64,000 bases of DNA, from assembly GCF_039645995.1 (NCBI RefSeq), contig NZ_CP147920.1, positions 682,001 to 746,000 of the forward strand, given 5' to 3'. Positions within the stretch are counted from its first letter, which is position 1; each line of letters starts with the position of its first letter. Origin of the DNA: Sulfurimonas sp. HSL3-1. GTDB taxonomy: Bacteria; Campylobacterota; Campylobacteria; Campylobacterales; Sulfurimonadaceae. The notes beneath the pieces are model-generated. The model had not been told where the DNA came from. It worked only from the letters and a program-made list of their open reading frames with translations, and made no database searches. Of the stretch, positions 8,548 to 15,313 are shown piece after piece. A program made the position numbers and the translations under genes.

Positions 8548-9849
8548 ATGATGCAAAGAATTACCCTTCCCGTTGTACTGCACAACCCGAAGATACTGCT
8601 GATAGGCGGCGGGCCGGTCGCCCTGCAAAAGGCGCAGGTGATGCGCCGCAACCAGATCGATTTCGACGTTATCACTGCGTGCTGCAGCGAGGCGATGCGC
8701 ACCCTTGTCCCGGAGGCGTGTGAACGCCCCGTGACGGAGGAGGATTGCCGGGAGTACGGCATCATCATCGACGCCACCGGCAACGCCGAAGTGACGGCGA
8801 TGCTGACGGCGCTCAAGCAGCGGCAGCGTTTCCTGCTCAACGTCGTCGACGTCCCGGAACAGTGCGACTTCTTCTTTGCCGCACTGATCGAGCAGGGGCC
8901 GGTCAAGATCGCCGTGAGTTCCAGCGGGGGCTCGCCGGTGATCGCCCAGGCCATTCGCGACAAGATCGCCCGGATGCTGCCGGCATCACTGGCTGCACTG
9001 GGGCAAAAGGCGATGCGCGAGCGCCTCGCCGGGCAGATCCGCCCCGGGGCGCTCAAAGCCGAGGCGAAGCGGCAGCTGGGACGGGTACATCTCGTCGGCT
9101 GCGGCACGGGGGACGTCGACCTGCTGACGCTCAAAGCGTACCGCCTTATCACGGAAGCCGACGTCGTTTTCGTCGACCACCTGGTGAGCGACGAGATCAA
9201 GGCGCTTATTCCCAAAGCGACGATGGTCATCCACGTCGGTAAGCGCAAGGGGCACCACAGTATCAAGCAGGAGAAGATCAATGAGCTCCTGATCGAGTAT
9301 GCGCAGAAGGGGCTGGAAGTCGCCCGGCTTAAGGCGGGCGACCCCTACATCTTCGGACGCGGTGCAGAAGAGGCGCAGGCGCTCGCGGCGGAGGGGATCC
9401 GCGTCGAAGTCGTGCCGGGGATCTCCTCGGCCGTTGCCGGACCGCTTGCCGCAGGGATCGCCCCGACGGCACGGGGATACGCGGCGAACCTCTCCATCGT
9501 CTCCGCGCACCTGGCGGGCAACCGCATCAACACGGAGTGGATCGACCTGCTCAAATTGAAAAACCATACGACCATCGTGCTGATGGGGGTCTCGCGCGCC
9601 AAAGAGATCGTGGAGAAGGCGCTGGAGGCGGGCGCGGACGCGGCGCTGCCCTGCGCCGTCATCTCCAACGCCTCCCGGCCGAACCAGCAGCGCTTCATCA
9701 CGACGCTGGAAGGGCTGCCGGCAGTGGCCGAAAACGCCCCGCGTCCCGCGATCATCGTCTTCGGCGACGTCGTCAACCTGCACGCGGTGCTGCCGCAGTA
9801 CATCAACGAAGGGGAGTACCATGATCAGCGTATTGCAAGCGGCCTCTGA
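8548..9849 (+). CDS. cysG: Siroheme synthase (precorrin-2 dehydrogenase + uroporphyrinogen III methyltransferase)
   Basis: Makes siroheme, the cofactor of the nitrite reductase encoded next. It is 433 residues long. The N-terminal NAD-binding dehydrogenase/ferrochelatase half has GGGPVALQKA at 20-29 and the SSSGGSPVIA loop. The C-terminal SUMT half starts near 178 with GRVHLVGCGTGDVDLLTLKA and contains GDPYIFGRG and VVPGISSAV for SAM binding. The full-length CysG fusion is present. Its 3' end overlaps nirA by 29 bp, which ties cofactor and apo-enzyme production together. The start ATG at 8548 follows GAAGGATTC. Confidence 0.93.
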   Translation: MMQRITLPVVLHNPKILLIGGGPVALQKAQVMRRNQIDFDVITACCSEAMRTLVPEACERPVTEEDCREYGIIIDATGNAEVTAMLTALKQRQRFLLNVVDVPEQCDFFFAALIEQGPVKIAVSSSGGSPVIAQAIRDKIARMLPASLAALGQKAMRERLAGQIRPGALKAEAKRQLGRVHLVGCGTGDVDLLTLKAYRLITEADVVFVDHLVSDEIKALIPKATMVIHVGKRKGHHSIKQEKINELLIEYAQKGLEVARLKAGDPYIFGRGAEEAQALAAEGIRVEVVPGISSAVAGPLAAGIAPTARGYAANLSIVSAHLAGNRINTEWIDLLKLKNHTTIVLMGVSRAKEIVEKALEAGADAALPCAVISNASRPNQQRFITTLEGLPAVAENAPRPAIIVFGDVVNLHAVLPQYINEGEYHDQRIASGL

Positions 9850-11740
9850 AGCCCGGAATACCAAAACGAACAAGGTCGAGCAGACCAAGGCGCTCAAAAC
9901 CCCCAAAGAGGCGTTCGAGCAGATCGCCGAGTACGCCAAAAAGGGGTACGGCAGTATCCCCAAGGAGGACCTGGGCTATTTTTTGAAGTGCTTCGGCATT
10001 TTCGACCGCCCGATGACCCCCGAGCGCTTTATGATGCGGGTGCGCATTCCCGGCGGCCAGCTGGATGCCGCCCAGGCACGCACCGTCGGCGAGATCGCCA
10101 AGGCGTTCGGCCGGGACTACATCGATATTTCGACCCGGGCGCAGATCGTCCTGCGTTACCTGAGCATCGAAGCGATGCCGGAGATCCTTGAACGCCTTGA
10201 AACGGTGGGGCTGACGACATTCCATACGGGGGTGGACAACTTCCGCAACATGGTCAACGACCCCCTCGACGGGGTGGCGTTCGACAACATCCTGCCGTCG
10301 CAGGGGCTGCTTGTGAGTCTTCAGTCGCTTTTCCTGGGGCACTGGGAGTGGGTCAGTGCCCTGCCGCGCAAGTTCAACACGGGGGTCTGCGGCTCCCTGG
10401 CCAACCGCTGCAACATCTTCGGGCAGGACTGCGGTTTCGTGCTGGCGCAAAAAGAGGGGGTCTACGGCTACAACGTCTACCTCGGCGGAAGGGTCGGGGT
10501 GATTGCCCGCAACGCGGACATCTTTGTGCGCGACGAGGCGGAGGCCGTGGCGATGTTCAAGGCGCTCATCGAGCTTTACCGCGATTACGGGTTCCGCGAC
10601 AACCGCAACAAGAATAGACTCCACTTCCTCATTGAGGCGGTGGGGATGGAGGCCCTCGCCGCGGCCATCCGCGAAAAGGCGGGTATCGACTTCGCCACGG
10701 CCGGGGAGACGCTGACCCAGCTGGACAACAGCGACCCTGATCAAGGGCGGGTCCAGCTGAACAACGGCAGCTTCGCGGTCCATGCCGTCGTCCCCTCCGG
10801 CGTTTTCAGCGGCAGCGACCTTGTCGCCGCGGCGGAGGCGGCGGAGACGTTCGGCGACGGGCGTGTGCGCCTCGACATTGAACAGAGCCTTTACCTCCTT
10901 GGGGTAGACGCAGTCCACTACGAGGCGTTGATGGAGACGCCGTTCTTCGAGAACTACAAGAGCGTTTCCAGCCCCTATTTCAACCACCTGATTGCCTGCG
11001 CCGGGGAGGAGCACTGCCCCTTCGGCGTCATTCCGAACAAACCCGACGCCATCGAGATGGCCGAGTACCTCAGTCGCGCGGTGCCGCTGGAGGGCGGCCG
11101 CGTGCGGATGCACTGGTCGGGCTGCGTCAAAGGGTGCGGCCTGCACGGGGTCGGCGACGTCGGTTTCGAGGGGTGCAAGGCTAAGGTGAACGGCGAAACG
11201 GAGCACGGGGTGCACATCACGCTGGGGGGCAAACTCACCGCCGAAGGGCAGGAGGGGTACAGCGTCATGAAGTCAGTGCCGCTGCGCTTTGCACGCTACC
11301 ACGTCGAGTCGCTGATGCGCGAGTACCGCCGTCTGCGCAGGGCGGGGGAGAGCTTCGGGCAGTTCCACGACCGGGTGCTCTCAGGTTACTCGCCCGCGGC
11401 GATCGGCTTTGTCATGCAGCTGCAGGCCTATGTGCGCGGCAGGGGCATCGATCTGGCGTTGGGGTTCGAGGCGGGTGCGAAAAGCGGCCGGAACGAATCT
11501 TTCGAACTCTTCGACTTCGGCTGCCGGCTCTATAAAAAACTGACGGGTGAGACGGCCTACCCGCTGCAGGCGCACTATATGCCCTCGGAGGGGGAGCGGC
11601 TGGATACGACGCTGCTTGAGCGGCCCGGCATCGATACCAATCTGGCCCGGATGGTTTCAAAGATGCTTGAGCCCCATGCCAACCTTCGCGCCAAAGCCTT
11701 TACGGAACTAAACGGTTTCGTGGCACTTTCGCCTTCCTAG
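9821..11740 (+). CDS. nirA: Ferredoxin-nitrite reductase (siroheme/4Fe-4S; NirA type)
   Basis: Six-electron reduction of nitrite to ammonium using ferredoxin. The siroheme/[4Fe-4S] Cys ligands are all present: C393 and C399 (C-x5-C, in ACAGEEHCPFG) and C435 and C439 (C-x3-C, in GCVKGCGLHG). The N-terminal half has the usual nitrite/sulfite reductase ferredoxin-like repeat. At 639 residues it is longer than most NirA proteins (about 510-590), mainly by a C-terminal extension. It overlaps cysG by 29 bp and starts after GGGGAG. A sulfite reductase role cannot be excluded by motif alone, but the nasA/nrt neighbours favour nitrite. Confidence 0.88.
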   Translation: MISVLQAASEARNTKTNKVEQTKALKTPKEAFEQIAEYAKKGYGSIPKEDLGYFLKCFGIFDRPMTPERFMMRVRIPGGQLDAAQARTVGEIAKAFGRDYIDISTRAQIVLRYLSIEAMPEILERLETVGLTTFHTGVDNFRNMVNDPLDGVAFDNILPSQGLLVSLQSLFLGHWEWVSALPRKFNTGVCGSLANRCNIFGQDCGFVLAQKEGVYGYNVYLGGRVGVIARNADIFVRDEAEAVAMFKALIELYRDYGFRDNRNKNRLHFLIEAVGMEALAAAIREKAGIDFATAGETLTQLDNSDPDQGRVQLNNGSFAVHAVVPSGVFSGSDLVAAAEAAETFGDGRVRLDIEQSLYLLGVDAVHYEALMETPFFENYKSVSSPYFNHLIACAGEEHCPFGVIPNKPDAIEMAEYLSRAVPLEGGRVRMHWSGCVKGCGLHGVGDVGFEGCKAKVNGETEHGVHITLGGKLTAEGQEGYSVMKSVPLRFARYHVESLMREYRRLRRAGESFGQFHDRVLSGYSPAAIGFVMQLQAYVRGRGIDLALGFEAGAKSGRNESFELFDFGCRLYKKLTGETAYPLQAHYMPSEGERLDTTLLERPGIDTNLARMVSKMLEPHANLRAKAFTELNGFVALSPS

Positions 11741-11917
11741 CACGCACTACTTGCCCTCGGGGCGGGCCCGGTCCTCGGACGCCTGCGCAGAGAGTGTCCG
11801 ACAGAAATCGGCATGCGGCAGACATCAAAATATTTCTTCAAAAAACTGTTAAGTTCCATTCTTCACCACTCGTCTTCATCATAAACGGTTTTAGTGTTCA
11901 GAAAATAATAAGATTTG

Positions 11918-11934
11918 TGTATAAAATACATACA
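11918..11934. promoter_or_regulatory. Nitrate-cluster operator, copy 2 (TGTAT-N7-ATACA)
   Basis: TGTATAAAATACATACA repeats the dyad found upstream of nrtA (17 of 18 positions identical with one flanking base). It lies 176 bp upstream of the FNT channel start. Confidence 0.55.
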
Positions 11935-11979
11935 ATTTTCTGCTACATAGTTTGAAATTTAATCGGTAGAATTTTTCAG

Positions 11980-12089
11980 GTTGATCGGACCGTGGTAGTG
12001 CCTGCGCGCCTGCTGTACGGAAGGACCACGCCCTTGCCGATGCCGCTCTCCGTGAAGGGCAGCAGCGTCGGGAAGCGGCTTCGATCAAC
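11980..12089 (+). ncRNA. Candidate structured 5' leader of the FNT-cyanase operon
   Basis: An 8-bp perfect closing helix joins GTTGATCG (11980-11987) to CGATCAAC (12082-12089). Inside are CGTGGT (11991-11996) with ACCACG (12025-12030), and immediately next to it CCCTT (12031-12035) with AAGGG (12055-12059). GCCGCT (12042-12047) can alternatively pair with AGCGGC (12074-12079). The ribosome site AAGGAG follows at 12098. The layout is that of a multi-branched leader with alternative pairing, but no known riboswitch class is recognised. Confidence 0.35.
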
Positions 12090-12110
12090 AACACGATAAG
12101 GAGATATCCA

Positions 12111-12923
12111 ATGGCCTATTTGGCTCCAAGCGAATTTGTAACAAAAATGGTCGATTCGGGAGAATCGAAAGTCTATATGTCCACAAAGGACACCCTCATC
12201 CGCGCCTATATGGCGGGGGCTATCCTGGCACTGGCGGCGGTCTTCGCCGTCACGGTCGCAATGAAAACCGGTTCGCCGCTGGTCGGCGCAATGCTGTTCC
12301 CGGTCGGCTTCATTATGCTCTACCTCATGAGTTTTGACCTGCTCACGGGTGTTTTTGTCCTCGTCCCGCTGGCATGGCTGGACAAGCGTCCGGGCGTTTC
12401 GATAGCCCAGGTCCTTCGTAACTGGGCTCTGGTGGGGCTGGGGAACCTGATGGGTGCCTTGACGGTCGCGTTTATGATGGCTTTTATTTTTACATACGGT
12501 TTTGACACGGACGGCGGCGAGATCGCCAAGAAAGTGGCGGGCATCGGTGAAGCGCGTACCCTGGGGTACCAGTCCCACGGTGTATCCGGCTGGTTTACGG
12601 TTTTTGTCCGCGGCATGCTCTGTAACTGGATGGTCTCCATGGGTGTCGTCGGCGCGATGATCTCCACGACGGTCAGCGGCAAGTTCCTGGCGATGTGGAT
12701 GCCGGTCATGCTCTTCTTCTTCATGGGCTTCGAGCACTCTATCGTCAACATGTTCCTGTTCCCGTTCTCCCTGATCATGGGCGGTAACTTCACGATCTCT
12801 GACTACATCCTCTGGAACGAGGTTCCGGTTGCACTGGGTAACCTGGTCGGCGGTCTGGCGTTTACGGGTCTGACGCTCTACGCAACGCACGTCAGAACAA
12901 GCCCGAAACGTGTGCTGGGGTAA
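12111..12923 (+). CDS. Formate/nitrite transporter family (FNT) channel
   Basis: A 270-residue inner-membrane protein of the FocA/NirC family with six hydrophobic segments, forming pentameric anion channels. Seen in it are the N-terminal KDTLIRAYMAGAILALAAVFAV, the central CNWMVSMGVVGAM and GFEHSIVNMF, typical FNT signatures. In this setting, after nirA and directly before cyanase, it could move nitrite, or cyanate, or export excess nitrite. The true ion cannot be read from sequence. A strong AAGGAG site precedes the ATG. A GC hairpin (12933-12946) separates it from cynS. Confidence 0.85.
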   Translation: MAYLAPSEFVTKMVDSGESKVYMSTKDTLIRAYMAGAILALAAVFAVTVAMKTGSPLVGAMLFPVGFIMLYLMSFDLLTGVFVLVPLAWLDKRPGVSIAQVLRNWALVGLGNLMGALTVAFMMAFIFTYGFDTDGGEIAKKVAGIGEARTLGYQSHGVSGWFTVFVRGMLCNWMVSMGVVGAMISTTVSGKFLAMWMPVMLFFFMGFEHSIVNMFLFPFSLIMGGNFTISDYILWNEVPVALGNLVGGLAFTGLTLYATHVRTSPKRVLG

Positions 12924-12932
12924 CCCGGCATC

Positions 12933-12946
12933 GCGGCCCCGGCCGC
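12933..12946 (+). other. Intercistronic GC hairpin after the FNT gene
   Basis: GCGGCC directly opposed to GGCCGC (12933-12938 and 12941-12946), 10 nt after the FNT stop codon and 31 nt before cynS. There is no T-run, so it is probably not a terminator. Confidence 0.4.
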
Positions 12947-12977
12947 ATCCATTCAAAACAAAAAGGAAATATTTTTT

Positions 12978-13418
12978 ATGACAAAGCTTGAAATGACTGA
13001 AACGATTATGGCGGCGAAGAAAAGCAGCGGCCTGGGCTGGGAGGCGATCTCAGAGAAGGTCGGTCTCGGTTCCGTGTTCCTCACCTCGGCGTGTCTCGGC
13101 ATGAACAGCCTGAAGCCCGAACCGGCAGATAAACTGTGCGAAGTCCTGGGGCTGGATGCCACGGTCTCCGAAGCGCTGCAGGCGTTCCCCAACAAGAAGT
13201 GGGACCAGATCGTTCCGACCGATCCGCTCATCTACCGTCTTTATGAAGTCGTCGGCGTCTACGGCGAAACGATCAAGGAGATCGTCGGCGAGAAGTTCGG
13301 CGACGGCATCATGAGCGCCATCGATTTCTCCATGGATATCGACAAAGAGGAGAACCCGGCGGGCGACCGCGTCGTGATCACCATGAACGGCAAATTCCTG
13401 CCCTACAAGTCGTGGTAA
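12978..13418 (+). CDS. cynS: Cyanase (cyanate hydratase)
   Basis: Converts cyanate plus bicarbonate to ammonia and CO2; acts in the cytosol as a decamer of dimers. At 146 residues it is close to the family length (156 in E. coli). The catalytic triad is intact: R87, E90 (YRLYEVV) and S113 (GDGIMSAIDF), each offset by 9 from the E. coli residues. The N-terminal part is the helical bundle related to HTH folds. It lies 54 nt downstream of the FNT gene, so it adds cyanate as a nitrogen source to the nitrate pathway. A carbonic anhydrase that could supply bicarbonate is far away at 43486. Confidence 0.95.
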   Translation: MTKLEMTETIMAAKKSSGLGWEAISEKVGLGSVFLTSACLGMNSLKPEPADKLCEVLGLDATVSEALQAFPNKKWDQIVPTDPLIYRLYEVVGVYGETIKEIVGEKFGDGIMSAIDFSMDIDKEENPAGDRVVITMNGKFLPYKSW

Positions 13419-13434
13419 CACGACTTTTTTTGAG

Positions 13435-13456
13435 CATGGCCGCGGTTGCGGCCGTG
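13435..13456 (+). other. Intercistronic GC hairpin after cynS
   Basis: CATGGCCGC (13435-13443) pairs with GCGGCCGTG (13448-13456) with one G-U pair and a GGTT loop. A T-run precedes rather than follows it, so it could be a stability hairpin in the cynS-kinase transcript. Confidence 0.45.
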
Positions 13457-13477
13457 TTCAAAAGGAGTCTGACAAAG

Positions 13478-13492
13478 ATGATCAAGCGATGA
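13478..13492 (+). CDS. Four-codon leader ORF (MIKR) coupled to the kinase gene
   Basis: ATG ATC AAG CGA TGA lies 10 nt after a strong AAGGAG (13462-13467). Its stop overlaps the kinase start as ATGA. The kinase ATG itself is about 21 nt from that ribosome site, too far for direct use. The mini-ORF may therefore deliver ribosomes to the kinase by termination-reinitiation. This is inference from spacing. Confidence 0.35.
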   Translation: MIKR

Positions 13493-15222
13493 ATACAGCC
13501 GTGAAGCTCACCGTCGGAAGCCACACCGACAAAGGGCGCAAACCCCTGAACCAGGATTTTCACGATCTGCGCATCCCCGACGATACGCTGCTCTGCACCA
13601 AGGGGGCGGCCGCAGCGCTGGCTGACGGCATCAGCAGCAGCGAGGTGAGCCAGATCGCCAGCCAGGTCGCCGTCGTCTCTTTTCTGGAGGACTACTTCAG
13701 CACCCCGGAGACCTGGTCGGTCGGCCGGGCGGCCCGGCAGGTGCTCAAGGCGACGAACTCCTGGCTCTACGCCCAGACCAGGCGTGGGCCGGAGCGCTTT
13801 GATATGGACAAAGGCTATGTCTGCACCTTCAGCGCGCTGGTACTGCGGGGCAGGAGCGTGCACCTCTTTCATATCGGCGATGCGCGGATCTACCGGCTGC
13901 GCGACGGGGTACTGGAGCAGCAGACCGAAGACCACCGCCTGCGGATCTCCCAGAGCGAGAGCTACCTCAGCCGTGCCATGGGGATGGATTCGCAGCTCAT
14001 CATCGACCATGCCGTGCTGAGTGCGGAAGCGGGGGATATCTTTTTCCTGATGACCGACGGGGTTTACGAGCATCTTCTTGACGGGGATATCCTGCAAACG
14101 CTGCAAGCGAGCGGCGACGATTACGACGGCGCGGCGGAAGCGCTGGTCAACCGGGCCCTGGAAAACGGCAGCGGGGACAACCTGACGCTGATGCTCCTGC
14201 GCATCGACGCCCTCCCGGAGCAGGCGATCGACGAGCGCTACAAGGAGGTGATTGAAAAGCCTTTTGCGCCGCTGCTCGAACCCCGGTCGGAATTCGACGG
14301 CTACCGCATCGTCCGTACGCTCAGCACGACGAGCCGAAGCCATGTCTACCTGGCGGTCGACATGCAGACCGATACGCCCGCGGTGCTCAAAACCCTCGCG
14401 ACGGAGCTGCAGCATGACCGCACGCAGGTGGAGCGTTTTCTGACCGAGGAGTGGATCGCCCGCCGGGTCAGCAACGCGCACCTGCTCAAGGCCTACCCGC
14501 AGCAGCGCCTGCGCGCCTACCTCTACACCGTGACCGAGTATGTGGAGGGGCAGTCGCTGGCGCAGTGGATGACGGACAACCCCCGTCCCGACCTCGAGAC
14601 GGTCAGGCGCTACGCCGAGCAGATCGCGCGGGGGCTGCTCGCGCTGCACCGCCGTGAGATGGTGCATCAGGACCTCCGCCCCGAAAATATCCTGATCGAC
14701 GCCACGGGGACGCTCAAGATCATCGATTTCGGCTCGGTGAAGATCGAGGGAATTCAGGAGACGGTGCCGGAGCGCGAAGGGACGCAGATGCCCGGCACGG
14801 CGCACTACTCGGCGCCGGAGTATTTCCTGGGCGACACGGGGACGCCGCGTTCGGACCTCTATTCGCTGGCGGCGATCCTCTACCGGATGCTCTCGGGCAG
14901 CTCCCCGTACGGACTCAAAGTGGCGCGGACCAAACAGCGTTCGGAGCAGAAGAAGCTCAAATACGTACCGCTAGCGACGGAGGGGAGCGGCGTGCCGGTC
15001 TGGTTCGACAAGGCGCTGCGCAAGGCGCTCGATCCGGACCCGGAGCGCCGCTACGAGGATGTCGCCGAGTTCGTCTACGACCTGCGCCATCCCAACCGGG
15101 CCTTTTTGAATAAAAGCAGACCGCCGCTGATCGAACGCGATCCGGTCCGTTTCTGGCAGGGGGTCGCCCTGCTGCTCGGATTCGCCCTCGTCATGGTGGC
15201 GGCACAATGCCTGGGCGGGTGA
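13489..15222 (+). CDS. Bifunctional PP2C phosphatase / Ser-Thr protein kinase, membrane anchored
   Basis: A 577-residue signalling fusion. The PP2C domain (about 1-245) has metal ligands in NQDFHD (D23), ADGISSSE (D46), MTDGVYE and SGDNLTL. The kinase domain (about 270-545) has the catalytic HQDLRPEN (D395), DFG at 413 and an APE-like SAPEYF. Its glycine-rich loop (LSTTSRSHVYLA) lacks glycines, so nucleotide binding may be unusual. One C-terminal transmembrane helix is in the last 25 residues. Fusions of this type sit in assimilatory nitrate clusters of other proteobacteria (Pseudomonas aeruginosa PA1782 next to nirBD). A role in controlling uptake or reductase activity is likely, but the targets are unknown. 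Confidence 0.87.
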   Translation: MNTAVKLTVGSHTDKGRKPLNQDFHDLRIPDDTLLCTKGAAAALADGISSSEVSQIASQVAVVSFLEDYFSTPETWSVGRAARQVLKATNSWLYAQTRRGPERFDMDKGYVCTFSALVLRGRSVHLFHIGDARIYRLRDGVLEQQTEDHRLRISQSESYLSRAMGMDSQLIIDHAVLSAEAGDIFFLMTDGVYEHLLDGDILQTLQASGDDYDGAAEALVNRALENGSGDNLTLMLLRIDALPEQAIDERYKEVIEKPFAPLLEPRSEFDGYRIVRTLSTTSRSHVYLAVDMQTDTPAVLKTLATELQHDRTQVERFLTEEWIARRVSNAHLLKAYPQQRLRAYLYTVTEYVEGQSLAQWMTDNPRPDLETVRRYAEQIARGLLALHRREMVHQDLRPENILIDATGTLKIIDFGSVKIEGIQETVPEREGTQMPGTAHYSAPEYFLGDTGTPRSDLYSLAAILYRMLSGSSPYGLKVARTKQRSEQKKLKYVPLATEGSGVPVWFDKALRKALDPDPERRYEDVAEFVYDLRHPNRAFLNKSRPPLIERDPVRFWQGVALLLGFALVMVAAQCLGG

Positions 15223-15235
15223 AGGTTCCGGCGTA

Positions 15236-15288
15236 CTTCTGGGGAGCTCCGCCCACGCGGCGCGGCGTTGCTCAGAGGTACAACCTCG
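15236..15288 (+). ncRNA. Conserved hairpin leader upstream of porin copy 2
   Basis: Shares CTTCTGGGGAG at its start and AGAGGT-N4-CCTCG at its end with 7158-7209, at nearly the same distance from the start codon (25 nt). The main helix pairs 15239-15247 with 15267-15275 with one mismatch and two wobble pairs. The sequence between the arms differs from copy 1 while pairing is largely kept. Confidence 0.4.
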
Positions 15289-15313
15289 CACGAATAATTA
15301 AAGGAATAACTAT

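Larger units (their letters stand above)
11741..12110 (+). other. 370-bp gene-free spacer between nirA and the FNT channel gene
   Basis: I see no convincing coding sequence here. A hairpin TCGGAC/GTCCGA lies at 11775-11801 and could end the nirA transcript. An AT-rich stretch around 11820-11960 contains the second copy of the nitrate-cluster dyad and probably the promoter. From 11980 to 12089 there is a candidate structured leader. Confidence 0.6.

Noticed and set aside
11980-12089. Leader before the FNT gene as a known guanidine, molybdenum-cofactor or TPP riboswitch
   Set aside because: None of the conserved sequence signatures (paired ACGR loops, Moco core, CUGAGA box) is present; kept only as an unclassified candidate.
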